DNA of 64,000 bases from Croceitalea dokdonensis DOKDO 023 (GCF_001306415.1 NZ_LDJX01000006.1:269259-333258); one strand, 5' to 3'. Positions 46,337 to 55,649 are shown, numbered from the stretch's first letter. Numbers and translations are program-made. Notes: generated by a model from the letters alone, not told the origin.

Positions 46337-47434
46337 ATGAGATGTAATTTTAGTTTTTGCCTTATTGTCATCACTTTTCTTATGGGGTGCCAAGAAAAAC
46401 GACTACCTATGGAAACCTATGATGTATTTGTTGGCACGTATACAGACGGCACAAGCAAAGGGATTTACAAGCTTACATTCGATGCGACCCAAGGCACTCT
46501 TGGTGCCAAGGAGCTCATGGCAGCGTTGCCCAACCCTTCTTTCTTGGCTTTGACAGAAAACAAAGACTATTTATATGCCGTGCAGGAAACTGCGGATTTT
46601 GACTCGCTAGGTGGTGGGGTAACGGCTTTCTCCATAAAAGATGGTCTTTTCAAGGAAATAAACAGCAAAGGCTCTGGCGGCGCGCACCCCTGCCATGTGG
46701 CAGTTTCTGGGAATGGCCAATTGGCCGTATCCAATTATACCGGAGGAAATTTAGCGGTTTTTGACCTAGCGGAAGATGGAGGCTTGGCAGACAGGCAGGT
46801 GTTGGACCATAAAACAGAGGATACCACGGTTGCTCCGCACGTGCACAAGGCCCACTTTAATTCTGACGGTCTTTTTGTGGCCGATTTGGGGCTTGATGCC
46901 ATCAAACGATATCAAAAACAACCCTATGGGTGGATTCCTGCCAACCAGGCCTCCATTGCAATGGTAAAGGGAGCAGGGCCTAGGCATTTTGTGTTTAACG
47001 GCAATCAACAGTTCTTGTACGTCATTAATGAACTAAATTCCACTATTACAGTGTTGCAGCGTGACAAGGAGGGCAATTATCAGCCCCAGCAAACCGTACC
47101 CACATTAGCGGCCGACTTTAACGGTAAAAATTCTTGCGCAGATATCCATTTATCCCAGGATGGAAGGTTTTTATATGGTTCCAATCGCGGTGAAAATACC
47201 ATTGTGGTCTTTGCTGTAAACCAAGAAAACGGAAAACTAACCCAAGTGGGGCGCACCTCGGTTGGTGGAGAACAGCCAAGAAATTTTACCTTGGACCCAT
47301 CCGGGAATTATCTTTTGGTGGCCAACAAACGCAGCAACAACATAACGGTATTTGCCAGAGATAAGGAAAAAGGCACCTTATCGTTTTTACATGAAGTGGA
47401 AATAGGCAGTCCGGTATGTTTGGTTTTTGGTTAG
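46337..47434 (+). CDS. Lactonase-family beta-propeller lipoprotein
   Basis: A 365-residue lipoprotein of the 6-phosphogluconolactonase/lactonase propeller family (Pgl-like). The signal MRCNFSFCLIVITFLMGC ends in a lipobox, so the enzyme is exported and a cytosolic pentose-phosphate role is unlikely. Blades show DVFVGTYTDGTSKGIYKL, GPRHFVFNGN, RFLYGSNRGENTIVVF. Start chosen at 46337; the frame is open from 46262. The 120-bp gap to the divergent tricorn gene contains a TACTTTTG box at 46257-46264. Confidence 0.85.
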   Translation: MRCNFSFCLIVITFLMGCQEKRLPMETYDVFVGTYTDGTSKGIYKLTFDATQGTLGAKELMAALPNPSFLALTENKDYLYAVQETADFDSLGGGVTAFSIKDGLFKEINSKGSGGAHPCHVAVSGNGQLAVSNYTGGNLAVFDLAEDGGLADRQVLDHKTEDTTVAPHVHKAHFNSDGLFVADLGLDAIKRYQKQPYGWIPANQASIAMVKGAGPRHFVFNGNQQFLYVINELNSTITVLQRDKEGNYQPQQTVPTLAADFNGKNSCADIHLSQDGRFLYGSNRGENTIVVFAVNQENGKLTQVGRTSVGGEQPRNFTLDPSGNYLLVANKRSNNITVFARDKEKGTLSFLHEVEIGSPVCLVFG

Positions 47435-47598
47435 GGTTACTTTTTAACCTTAGCTGGTGTGGTAACCAGACTATTGGGAACCTGCTTCCGGATAGGCAGG
47501 CAAGCCACGCAAACTAAGCTGCTAAGGAAACTCCCTATTCCAAATTTTAAAAACGTATATCTGGTATACTTTGTGCCATAATATACTATTCCCTTGGC

Positions 47599-47982
47599 CT
47601 ACCCAAAAAATAACTCGTGCAAATAGCGTCCTGGGGACAATGTAAAGCCACCCGCAATAAGTATAGCGCCCACATAAAGTAATACCATTTTACGTTGGTG
47701 GGCCCTAACATTTCCTTTTCTAATGGCCGTATATGCCGTGGGTACGGTCCACAGGGTTAGAATACTAAAAAGGTGAATCCATCCAAAATGATTTAAAAAT
47801 TGAGGTCCCACTACGGCCGGCATCAAAAGGGTGATTACAGCGGTAAAAAGCATTAAGACCATATACAGCTTACCTAGCGTTCTATGGGTCTGGGTTCCTT
47901 TTTTACCTAAAAGACCGTATGCTCCCAAGATGATACAGGGTAAGACGGTCATTAAATGGGTGTACATTAAAAAATCATACAT
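47599..47982 (-). CDS. DUF2306-like membrane protein
   Basis: A 127-residue protein with four hydrophobic segments and His residues in the first two helices (THLMTVLPCIILGAYGLLGKKGTQTHRTLGKLYM), resembling DUF2306. Function unknown. The 164 bases between it and the lactonase-type gene hold only weak hairpins. Confidence 0.7.
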   Translation of the reverse strand: MYDFLMYTHLMTVLPCIILGAYGLLGKKGTQTHRTLGKLYMVLMLFTAVITLLMPAVVGPQFLNHFGWIHLFSILTLWTVPTAYTAIRKGNVRAHQRKMVLLYVGAILIAGGFTLSPGRYLHELFFG

Positions 47983-48107
47983 CTTTTAAAGATACAATAT
48001 CCAAGTATAGCCCCGGGGATTCATTGGGATTTCACTGTATCTTTTAAGGACTTGGTTCTGGTGATGTTTTTGGGCCAGCATCCGCAAAGTACTATTTCTT
48101 TATTGCC

Positions 48108-49049
48108 TTAAAACCAACCTCTGGTGTTATACGTCACATTTTGGGCTTGGTTGGTGCCAAAAGCGACGCCGATAGCCCTAGCTGCCTCAATCTCGCTTTT
48201 ATCAACCTCAAGCTCCATCAATTGGTATTCCCATCCGCGATCGGATAACTCCATTACCCGATCACTAAGCTTTTGATAAAAAGACTTTACTTCCGAAAAA
48301 CAGGAAGCCCTAGGCTCAATACTTGCTAACAGTTCCCCAATAGTGTTTGCGGTCCCTAAATCTTGATTTCCCGCCCACAGGGCCTTTGCAGCGTTTAATT
48401 TACGACTACAATCCTCATTAATGGCCTTTTTGTACAAGCTGGCAATTTTTCTGTTCTGTTGGTTAAAACAGTTGGATGCCTCTGGAATATTTAAAATGGT
48501 GATAAGTGCTTTGGTGGTTTGCCCGCTGGCCTCCAGAGCCGCCGCTTTTTTTCCAATGGCATCACATTGCTGATCATAATACGCCAAGATTTCATTTTTG
48601 CCGTCATTGATCAGTTTTTTAATTTTTGGATGTGATGTGTTGATGCTTCTTATGGCTGAGGTATATGCCTTTAGTTCATTGGTCCCAACCCCTTTTGCCA
48701 TTATGCTTTGCGATTGGAAGAGGTTTCCCCCAATACCGTCCCCTATGTACAGCGTTACCTCCAGTGCATAGGCTATCTTAGGAGGAGCCGTGGGAGTTAT
48801 ATTTTTAGAGAGCACCGTTACATTGGGCACTAGGATAAAGCGGGGATTGTTTACATCATCGCTTATGCCATTATCGGTTATTATTTTTCCGAGTTTGTTC
48901 AACAAGAATTGTTTGGCCCCTTGTGGAATGTCTTCTGCCTGTGCGGGGATATGCGCCCCAAGTGTAATCCCATAGTTGTCTTGTTGTGCCACGGTGGTAC
49001 ACCAGGTTATGGCACATAAAAGAAATGTGATTGTTTTCATAGTCTTCAT
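48108..49049 (-). CDS. Exported protein of unknown function, fourth gene of operon
   Basis: A 313-residue protein with a signal peptide (MKTMKTITFLLCAITWCTTVAQ). The mature part has a beta-rich first half (RFILVPNVTVLSKNITPT) and a helical second half with four cysteines. The C-terminus (DKSEIEAARAIGVAFGTNQAQN) may be amphipathic. I recognise no family; the first half is loosely like CsgG/LpoB-type lipoprotein domains. It lies 2 bp after the preceding gene of a tight four-gene minus-strand operon (48108-52945). Confidence 0.65.
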   Translation of the reverse strand: MKTMKTITFLLCAITWCTTVAQQDNYGITLGAHIPAQAEDIPQGAKQFLLNKLGKIITDNGISDDVNNPRFILVPNVTVLSKNITPTAPPKIAYALEVTLYIGDGIGGNLFQSQSIMAKGVGTNELKAYTSAIRSINTSHPKIKKLINDGKNEILAYYDQQCDAIGKKAAALEASGQTTKALITILNIPEASNCFNQQNRKIASLYKKAINEDCSRKLNAAKALWAGNQDLGTANTIGELLASIEPRASCFSEVKSFYQKLSDRVMELSDRGWEYQLMELEVDKSEIEAARAIGVAFGTNQAQNVTYNTRGWF

Positions 49050-49051
49050 TG

Positions 49052-50005
49052 TTATTTTCCTCCTAAGATTAATGTTGCCCTACCAAGACCCCGCATGACC
49101 AATTTATTGGGAACTGCATAGGGGCTGTTTTTTAAAAACTTGCTCAAATCCCTTAGGTACCTTCGGGCATCGGTGGGTCTGCCAGATTTTGTGTACAAGG
49201 GGATCCTCACCTGCTCAAACAATGCCATGGATGCCGTCATATCCGTAGTGCTAAATCTTCCGGCTACGGTATTGTCTGCCAGCCAATCCTCAATAATATA
49301 ACCTAGTTCTTCCCCGTTGTACTCCGTTTCCAGGTCATTGTCCCAGTCTTCCCAAGTCTGAATGCGGACAACGATTTCACGGCCGTTTTTGAACATATCC
49401 TCAAAATGATCCTGTAGGGTGGCCGTAAAATTGTCTATATGTGCTATTACCGCCTCGGACAATAATACGGGAAGCTCCGCCGCAAATGAGGGTTCGCCCG
49501 TCCCTGTTGCTGTTGCTACCTGTTTGTTGGTGTAGGCATCAAGTCCTTGAAGGTTAAAATTGACCGACTTTTTTGGCCCTACCTTATTAAGGGTCCAAGT
49601 GAGTTGTATAATGATATCCGCTTTGGCAACTTTCTTCAGGGCATCTATGGGAGACTCACTAACATCGCTTCCAGTGTTTTTTGAGGTGCGCATGGCATCC
49701 TCTGCACTGTCCATTTCCAGTGAGCGTATCACGGATTCCATGTTTTTTAAAGGAAAATCGCGCTCCGCCATCATGCCGTTGATTTGGCTGATGACTTGCA
49801 AGACTTCCGTATTTTCTTGGAACACCCTTTTATAATCCGGTATTTTTATGGTGTTGCCTTGGTCATTGAACATAAGATAGTATCCATTGGTAATGCACCA
49901 AGCATCACTAGGCACAACCATGAGCGTAGGCTTTTTTGCCTGTGCAGTAACACCTATGGTAAACAGCGTTACTGCTATTAGGAATAAAGTTGTTTTTATT
50001 TTCAT
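49052..50005 (-). CDS. Exported protein, DUF6175-like, third gene of operon
   Basis: A 317-residue exported protein starting at the ATG at 50005 (frame open to 50089), with signal MKIKTTLFLIAVTLFTIGVTAQ. The mature part begins AKKPTLMVVPSDAWC, which I associate with DUF6175; the middle (ADIIIQLTWTLNKVGPKKS, LQGLDAYTNKQVATATGTG) looks like a CsgG/LpoB-type alpha/beta domain. Function unknown. Ten bases separate it from the gene before and two from the gene after. Confidence 0.7.
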   Translation of the reverse strand: MKIKTTLFLIAVTLFTIGVTAQAKKPTLMVVPSDAWCITNGYYLMFNDQGNTIKIPDYKRVFQENTEVLQVISQINGMMAERDFPLKNMESVIRSLEMDSAEDAMRTSKNTGSDVSESPIDALKKVAKADIIIQLTWTLNKVGPKKSVNFNLQGLDAYTNKQVATATGTGEPSFAAELPVLLSEAVIAHIDNFTATLQDHFEDMFKNGREIVVRIQTWEDWDNDLETEYNGEELGYIIEDWLADNTVAGRFSTTDMTASMALFEQVRIPLYTKSGRPTDARRYLRDLSKFLKNSPYAVPNKLVMRGLGRATLILGGK

Positions 50006-50015
50006 TGTTCCAGTT

Positions 50016-50540
50016 TTAAAATCCGTCAGATAGTGCACTAATAAACCCTTCTTGCTCCAGCCTTTTACGCAGGGCATCTGTATGTACATTAACTACGATA
50101 CCTATTTTGTACAGCTTCTTATTCACTTTTAACACGTCCCGTGGGTCAATGAGCCCATCAGCGGCATCCGTGACATATTGGTTGTAATCTCCACCATCCA
50201 TAAAGAATTCTTTGAAAAATTCCTTGTATTGTTTTTCTGTCATGGCCTTGTTCATTAACGGCCTAAAACCTGTACAGCTTCTGCCGGTACCGGAGAATCC
50301 TTTAAAAATGATTCCGTGTACGGCGTTTTTCCAAGATTGGGAAACCGCTAATTTTGGCTTTTTGGCATAGGACCAAATCTTGATTAGCTTAAAACCTTGT
50401 TTTCCCGTATTTACGCACTCAATATCATACCGCCAATCTTTGGTTGCTGCATCTGCCTGCCTTTGGTTTCGTTGCCCGTTTGCCTTAGTCAAGGCCAATA
50501 GGGAAACGATTAAAATAAATAAGAGCCCTTTGTGCTTCAT
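50016..50540 (-). CDS. Exported protein of unknown function, second gene of operon
   Basis: A 174-residue exported protein; the signal MKHKGLLFILIVSLLALTKANG is clear. The mature part is basic with two cysteines (IECVNTGKQGFKLIKIWSYAKKP and GRSCTGFRP), and no family is recognised. It lies between the 797-residue first gene (11 bp upstream) and the DUF6175-like gene (10 bp downstream). Confidence 0.65.
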   Translation of the reverse strand: MKHKGLLFILIVSLLALTKANGQRNQRQADAATKDWRYDIECVNTGKQGFKLIKIWSYAKKPKLAVSQSWKNAVHGIIFKGFSGTGRSCTGFRPLMNKAMTEKQYKEFFKEFFMDGGDYNQYVTDAADGLIDPRDVLKVNKKLYKIGIVVNVHTDALRKRLEQEGFISALSDGF

Positions 50541-50551
50541 AATTTTGCTTT

Positions 50552-52945
50552 TTAGTTGATTTGACGAATTAACATCCCTTGATAATATTTGTTCTTTGCC
50601 CCAGAGAAGGTGGTATACTCCAAGGAAGAGGGATTTTCTTCCGCTGCTGCATACCTGTTATCCCAAATATGGTATTTGTCCACTTTGATAACCCCAACTT
50701 TTTTGTAACCCACGGAACCGTCTTTTTGTAGATACTGTTCCAAGACCTCAAACTTGTCCCCTTTTTCAAGTCCTTCCTTTAACCCAATTTTTGCGGCAAG
50801 GGGCTCGGTGCTGATCAATGGGGTTTTGGTCCTAAAGATTTCATATTTGCGCTGTAGTTTGGCAATGGCCTGGTCCGTTGCCTTAATTGTGGCCCTTTGT
50901 ATCAATTCTGCATCAGATTTATTGGTAAATGCAGAGGACTGAACGTCGGACCAGTCGGTTTCATATCCAATAAGGGCCAATTGAAAAAGATCGGTAGTGT
51001 CAAAAGCCCGTTTTTTGGAGTCGTCAAAGTTGTTTTCATCTACCCACATTTCATTATAGAAGGTATTCGCTATCCTTTCGTTCCAAACCAATCTGTACAG
51101 GTAGGAAGTTGCTTTTACAATATATCCCTTCCCGGCAATGGCGGTGCCAACGGTTACGGCATCTGCCACCAAGGCAACATCACCTGCGCCGGCCATGTTG
51201 GCCGCTGCAGAAACCATGCTGGACAGAAATCCTGTCTTTTTGGCAACTACCTCTTTATTGGTGTATTTGTAGTCCGTTACTATGACAAAGGTGTTGCTTA
51301 TAAGTTGTTCCCCGGCATCGGCCAACATGGCTAGTCCGCGTTCCGATTTTTTGGCGATATTGACATCAAAAACAGTGGCGTTATAGTGGCCCCTTTCTGC
51401 AATTAAATCCATGTTGAACTCCCCTCTTTCATTTCTGTTGAACCATTTGGCCACCAATTCACGGGCTACCGCATTTCTATTTAAATAGTCCGTTATCACC
51501 TTGTCTTGTTTTCTGGCCTTTCTGGCCACCCTGATAAAATTCTTGGGAATGTGGTGGGTGTTGAATTTTTCCGGGAGTGGTCTTTCCAAAAAAGTCTGCT
51601 GTATTACTTCTGCCTGTTCCGCACCGGGGTTTTGGATCATCATGGAGTGCAGGGAACTACGTTTGTACTTACTTAGGTCGCTGGAGAATTCAAAATCCGA
51701 TTTGCCGAGTTTTTTGGCTTTTTTTGAATTTTTTTTGGGTACGTTGGAAACGATAGCGGACAAAGCGCTGGGATTTTCTTTCGTATCCTTGTCAGGATGT
51801 TCCGTTAATTGTGCTAGGGTGCTGTCTTCCGTTTTACCGCCTATTAAGGTGCTAAGGGAAGGTGTTTTTTCTTGAGTCACATCCGATACCGCGGTAGGAT
51901 TTTCTGTAGGATGCGTTGTCATTGTTTGGGATTCTTGTAGCTCTTGCTCCTCTTCTACCATCGCGGGAACCTTTAATTCTGTTACCCTTACGGTTGCATC
52001 CATTATGGGTTCTTGGCTGTTTTCTTTAGCATTACAACCCTCTTTAATATCCTGGATCAATGCTTTAAAACTTGCGGCCGCCAAATAATCCTCATCTGCC
52101 AAAGCGTTTTTCTTTCTGGCCTCAAGCGCAGCTAGTTGTTGTTCGCAGTTACCGGAATGGGTGGTTGTTTCTTTTGCTTCCGGTATTGCCTCCATTTGGT
52201 CTTGGTTGGGGTTCAACGGTAACGTACCATTGCTTTTAGGCATGTTGGTTTTGGAGCTGATTGGGGTAAAACGCCCTTCCCTAACGGCCAGCAATAGGCT
52301 GTCCGGACGTTTTTTGTCGTAGAAACTGGAACGATTGGCATAGATTTTACCCTTCCACTCACTTTGGGGCACCGTTGCCAATTCCTCTAAAAGCCTATCC
52401 ATTTTTTCTTGATCTACGGTTCTTTGCCCGTATCTTTTAACCGCACTGATGGCCTTGTTTAATTCTGTACCATCTGCAATCAATACGTCAATGTTAGAAA
52501 TGACCGTGTTTTTTTCCCAATCCCTCTTAGCTTTTTGATACGCTTCCTCTTCCTCTGGTACAGGGGAAGACATTTTTACGGTGACGATATGGTTGGGAGA
52601 TACTTTGGTATCAAATTCAAAGGGGAGGGTGGGGCCACTTGTTGTGCCTTTAATTTGTAAGGAACAATCAGCACAATCAAACGGAAAAGTGATGCCCTCT
52701 GCGTTGAGGTCGTCCTTGGAAAATTCCCCAAGGGAGGTTGTTAATTGGGTGATTTGAACTTCTTTTATATCTATTCTTAACTTGTAGAAATTTTCTAGCG
52801 CGTAGGAAAACTCAAAAGTGGCCTGCCCCGTAAACCCATTGGTCGTGGTAAATGGAATTTTAATTGGGTCATTGGATTGTGCCAGGCCATTAAAGCCCAA
52901 ACAGAGGGTCATAAAAAGACAGCGGAGGGATTTTGATGTGTGCAC
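50552..52945 (-). CDS. Large exported protein of unknown function, first gene of operon
   Basis: A 797-residue exported protein with a GTG start at 52943-52945 and a signal ending near NGLAQ. An N-terminal domain (about 25-140) is beta-rich with a Cys pair (CADC). A helical hairpin at about 265-304 (LEARKKNALADEDYLAAASFKALIQDI) flanked by Cys is reminiscent of a UVR motif. A low-complexity region rich in Thr/Glu/Pro/Lys follows, then a larger C-terminal domain (about 450-797) with NTFVIVTDYKYTNKE and a hydrophobic Ala/Gly-rich stretch. Similar C-terminal halves occur in uncharacterised Bacteroidota proteins from memory; function unknown. Confidence 0.7.
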   Translation of the reverse strand: MHTSKSLRCLFMTLCLGFNGLAQSNDPIKIPFTTTNGFTGQATFEFSYALENFYKLRIDIKEVQITQLTTSLGEFSKDDLNAEGITFPFDCADCSLQIKGTTSGPTLPFEFDTKVSPNHIVTVKMSSPVPEEEEAYQKAKRDWEKNTVISNIDVLIADGTELNKAISAVKRYGQRTVDQEKMDRLLEELATVPQSEWKGKIYANRSSFYDKKRPDSLLLAVREGRFTPISSKTNMPKSNGTLPLNPNQDQMEAIPEAKETTTHSGNCEQQLAALEARKKNALADEDYLAAASFKALIQDIKEGCNAKENSQEPIMDATVRVTELKVPAMVEEEQELQESQTMTTHPTENPTAVSDVTQEKTPSLSTLIGGKTEDSTLAQLTEHPDKDTKENPSALSAIVSNVPKKNSKKAKKLGKSDFEFSSDLSKYKRSSLHSMMIQNPGAEQAEVIQQTFLERPLPEKFNTHHIPKNFIRVARKARKQDKVITDYLNRNAVARELVAKWFNRNERGEFNMDLIAERGHYNATVFDVNIAKKSERGLAMLADAGEQLISNTFVIVTDYKYTNKEVVAKKTGFLSSMVSAAANMAGAGDVALVADAVTVGTAIAGKGYIVKATSYLYRLVWNERIANTFYNEMWVDENNFDDSKKRAFDTTDLFQLALIGYETDWSDVQSSAFTNKSDAELIQRATIKATDQAIAKLQRKYEIFRTKTPLISTEPLAAKIGLKEGLEKGDKFEVLEQYLQKDGSVGYKKVGVIKVDKYHIWDNRYAAAEENPSSLEYTTFSGAKNKYYQGMLIRQIN

Positions 52946-52977
52946 AGGTTGGGTTGGTTTAGTTGTGGGTAAAACTA

Positions 52978-52996
52978 AAACCCAATCATTGGGTTT
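52978..52996. promoter_or_regulatory. Palindrome 1 upstream of the exported-protein operon
   Basis: AAACCCAAT and ATTGGGTTT form a perfect 9-bp inverted repeat around a single base (52987). It lies 33 bases before the GTG of the 797-residue gene. The one-base spacer argues against a simple terminator hairpin and favours an operator. Confidence 0.5.
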
Positions 52997-52998
52997 AA

Positions 52999-53022
52999 AA
53001 TACCCATTAGTGGGTATTTTAA
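52999..53022. promoter_or_regulatory. Palindrome 2: operator or terminator
   Basis: AAAATACCCA (52999-53008) and TGGGTATTTT (53013-53022) form a perfect 10-bp inverted repeat with a 4-base loop. It may end the zinc-ribbon gene that stops at 53077 or act as an operator for the downstream operon. A similar half-site arrangement at 60447-60468, upstream of the DUF5723 gene, favours the operator reading. Confidence 0.5.
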
Positions 53023-53076
53023 TCTAGGTACGCCGAAAAATCTGTAGTAAAAAGGCGAAAAATATAGGGATTGCAA

Positions 53077-54171
53077 TTAGTTATTTCTTGCAAGGATTAC
53101 GATTGCTGCAATCAGCAGTAATACCAAGACCACGGTAAAAAAGATTTTCCAAAAACTATAGGGTCGTGAACCAGAGATATTTCCGTTTTCACCGTTAATA
53201 AAGAAGTTGTATTCTTTACCGTTGTAACGGTATGCGCTTACATATACGGGCAGTAATATGTGCTTAAATGTTTCTTCCGATAAGCTCATGTCCATATGGG
53301 TAAGGCGTTGGGTATCACCACCAATATCTTGTCTGCACCAACGTTTCGCAATTCTTTCTGCTTCGCCCTTGGCGGTAAGATGGCCCTGCTTTAAAGGGAT
53401 GGTATATTTTTCGGTCACAAAACCCCGTAAAAAACTAGAGTTAAAGGGTTGTAACAGTTTTAGGTTCCAATGGGCAATTTTGGTGGGGATACGTCCCTGT
53501 CTTTGTTGGGATGCCTTTACCAAGGTGTCGTCCACAAAACCTGCTATTTTCCCGGACGCTGGATACCAACGGGTCCTACGTACCCTTTGGTTCACCATTT
53601 TTCCCTGGCTGTTCCTTACCCGTTTGTTTTCATAATAATACACACCGCGTTGGCCGGAATACGTGGCCTTTAGTTGCGCATCAAAAGTCCAATAGGGGAG
53701 ATATAACCCTTTGGTGAACTGGGGGTCAAGAGCCGCTTTTTTAAGTTTGTTGGGGGCGAACCAAAGGCCTTTCACCCACTGTTGAAAAATTTGGAAAGAC
53801 CTTTTTTGGTCTATTTGGAATGGGAGGACGGCTCCTGGCAAAATCCAGTCTTCTTTATAGGCGTCCTCCAGTACTAAGGGCATACTGCAGTACACACAGT
53901 GAAGCGATTTGTAGTTTTCCTCAATATGTTGGTTGGCCCCACAGTTTTTACAGTTGAGCATAGAAATCTCCTCACTATGCTTTTGCGCGCCCATCTCTTT
54001 TAAGTAAGGGTACAGTTCCAACTCTTTAAACCCATGCTCGCCCAAGGCAATTTCCTCAAGATGCCCACAATACTCACAACTTATATTTTTGGTTCCAGGT
54101 TGGTACCGCAATTCTGCCCCGCAATTGATGCAGGGTTTTTTCAATTCCGTGTTTTTAATGGTTTCTTCCAA
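53077..54171 (-). CDS. Double zinc-ribbon, tail-anchored membrane protein
   Basis: A 364-residue protein. Two TFIIB-like zinc ribbons open it: Cys14/17/32/35 and Cys74/77/92/95. The middle (about 110-330) is beta-rich and basic with Trp and Arg residues (YLPYWTFDAQLKATYSGQRG, VRRTRWYP). The last 25 residues are a single hydrophobic helix (KIFFTVVLVLLLIAAIVIL), so it is probably tail-anchored with the ribbons in the cytosol. Such proteins are often annotated as PriA-like or TFIIB-type zinc-ribbon proteins, but no helicase part is present. It follows the SPFH-GYF gene by 148 bp on the same strand. Confidence 0.8.
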   Translation of the reverse strand: MEETIKNTELKKPCINCGAELRYQPGTKNISCEYCGHLEEIALGEHGFKELELYPYLKEMGAQKHSEEISMLNCKNCGANQHIEENYKSLHCVYCSMPLVLEDAYKEDWILPGAVLPFQIDQKRSFQIFQQWVKGLWFAPNKLKKAALDPQFTKGLYLPYWTFDAQLKATYSGQRGVYYYENKRVRNSQGKMVNQRVRRTRWYPASGKIAGFVDDTLVKASQQRQGRIPTKIAHWNLKLLQPFNSSFLRGFVTEKYTIPLKQGHLTAKGEAERIAKRWCRQDIGGDTQRLTHMDMSLSEETFKHILLPVYVSAYRYNGKEYNFFINGENGNISGSRPYSFWKIFFTVVLVLLLIAAIVILARNN

Positions 54172-54319
54172 GGGAATTTGCGTCTTGATTTCTAGTTTCT
54201 ACCTTAAGTAAAACGAAGGTGGTTTTCGCCGTATGGGAGACAAAATGCTTGCTTACCCACCGTCTCCACATGCGGTCTATCATGCGGTCTAAAGTCAATT
54301 TTCTCCGAACATTTTGGGC

Positions 54320-55462
54320 TTATGCCCCAGGTAGTGGCGGTGGCGTATTGCCCCCCAAAAATGATTTTAATTCTTCCACCTCTTGCAGTGCCGTCCAGTT
54401 GGCCATTCCTTGTTTCCAGACCAGGCTGTCCCTATTGATGGTGCGGTTGGCAAATAAGGTACCCAATTGTTCAAAAGAAACTGGGCCTTGTTGTGTGCCG
54501 TTAACCGCATAAAAGTACTGTACTGCTGCGGGTATCGGTGGTGGGACAGCGGTTCCGCCAGCCTTAGGAAAACCTTGCTGTTGCCCCATGTTCATGTTTC
54601 CTCCCATCATTCCGCCCATTTGTTGGGCAAGTACAAAGCCCATGCCCATGCCCATGCCCGCACCGGCCGTACCCCCTTCGTTCTTGGCGGCTGCCTCAAT
54701 GGCTTTGGCCGTTTTGAACTTGGTGAGTTTGTCCAAGTCCAACTTGTCTATACGGCTGTACTCAAAAATCTCTTTCTTGAGGTCTTCTGGCATCGAAACA
54801 TTTTCGATATAAAACTTTTCCAAAGAAATCCCCACGGATAAAAATTCAGGCTTCATTACCTCTTGGCAAGTCTCTGATAGCTCTGAAGTATTGGCGGCAT
54901 AAAGCTCAATGGGCAGGTTGGCCTCCCCAACGGTATCCGTAAAACGGGTGGCAATCAGGCTTTTTAAATGCTCGTTGATTTCAAAATTGGTGAAGTTATT
55001 GTCCGTTCCTACTATATCAATAATAAACTTTCCCGCATCTGCAATTTTAAAGGCATAGGTGCCAAAAGCACGGATTTCCACAAGGCCAAAGCGCTCATCA
55101 CTCAGGGTTACAGGATTTTTGGTGCCCCATTTTTCATCCGTAAATAAATGGGTGTTCACAAAATAGACTTCGGCCTTAAAAGGAGAATTAAATCCATATT
55201 TCCAACCTTTTAGGGTAGTTAGGATGGGAAGGTTCTGCGTGGTGAGGTCATAAGTGCCAGGGGTGAACACATCTGCCAATTGTCCTTCATTGACAAAAAC
55301 GGCTGTCTGTCCCTCGCGCACAATAAGTTTTGCACCATTTTTAATTTCATTTTGGTAGCGCTCAAACCTATGCGCAATGGTGTCGTCACTATAATCTAAC
55401 CATTCTACAATATCAATAAACTCATGACTCAGTTTTTCTTTGATTTTGCTAAAAATATCCAT
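54320..55462 (-). CDS. SPFH-domain protein with C-terminal GYF_2 domain
   Basis: A 380-residue protein of the YdjI/virion-core-like SPFH group. The SPFH part covers about residues 30-250 (LIVREGQTAVFVNEGQLADVFTPGTY start). A Gly/Met-rich linker (GAGMGMGMGF, GGMMGGNMNMGQQQG) and a Pro patch (PPPIPAA) follow. The C-terminus (about 313-370; YFYAVNGTQQGPVSFEQL, WKQGMANWTAL) is a GYF_2 domain, which binds proline-rich partners. It has no membrane helix and may be a membrane-surface scaffold. It is upstream of the zinc-ribbon gene on the same strand. Confidence 0.88.
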   Translation of the reverse strand: MDIFSKIKEKLSHEFIDIVEWLDYSDDTIAHRFERYQNEIKNGAKLIVREGQTAVFVNEGQLADVFTPGTYDLTTQNLPILTTLKGWKYGFNSPFKAEVYFVNTHLFTDEKWGTKNPVTLSDERFGLVEIRAFGTYAFKIADAGKFIIDIVGTDNNFTNFEINEHLKSLIATRFTDTVGEANLPIELYAANTSELSETCQEVMKPEFLSVGISLEKFYIENVSMPEDLKKEIFEYSRIDKLDLDKLTKFKTAKAIEAAAKNEGGTAGAGMGMGMGFVLAQQMGGMMGGNMNMGQQQGFPKAGGTAVPPPIPAAVQYFYAVNGTQQGPVSFEQLGTLFANRTINRDSLVWKQGMANWTALQEVEELKSFLGGNTPPPLPGA

Positions 55463-55649
55463 GAATACGATTTTACAAGTTTGCGTTTTAAAACTACTAA
55501 AAACTATGCAGCTTTTGGGATATAGGTGTGCAAACGGCCAAAGAAGTTACAGGGCTTGCCCAAAAAACAGGTCAAAGGACGGACATACAGCTTGGGAACT
55601 CTATAATAAGTACCATTAAGGTTGATGTCTTACCATGGTACATTTGTCC

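Noticed and set aside
47470..47510. CCTGC and GCAGG hairpin
   Set aside because: Arms of only five bases with no T-run; too weak to call as a terminator or repeat.
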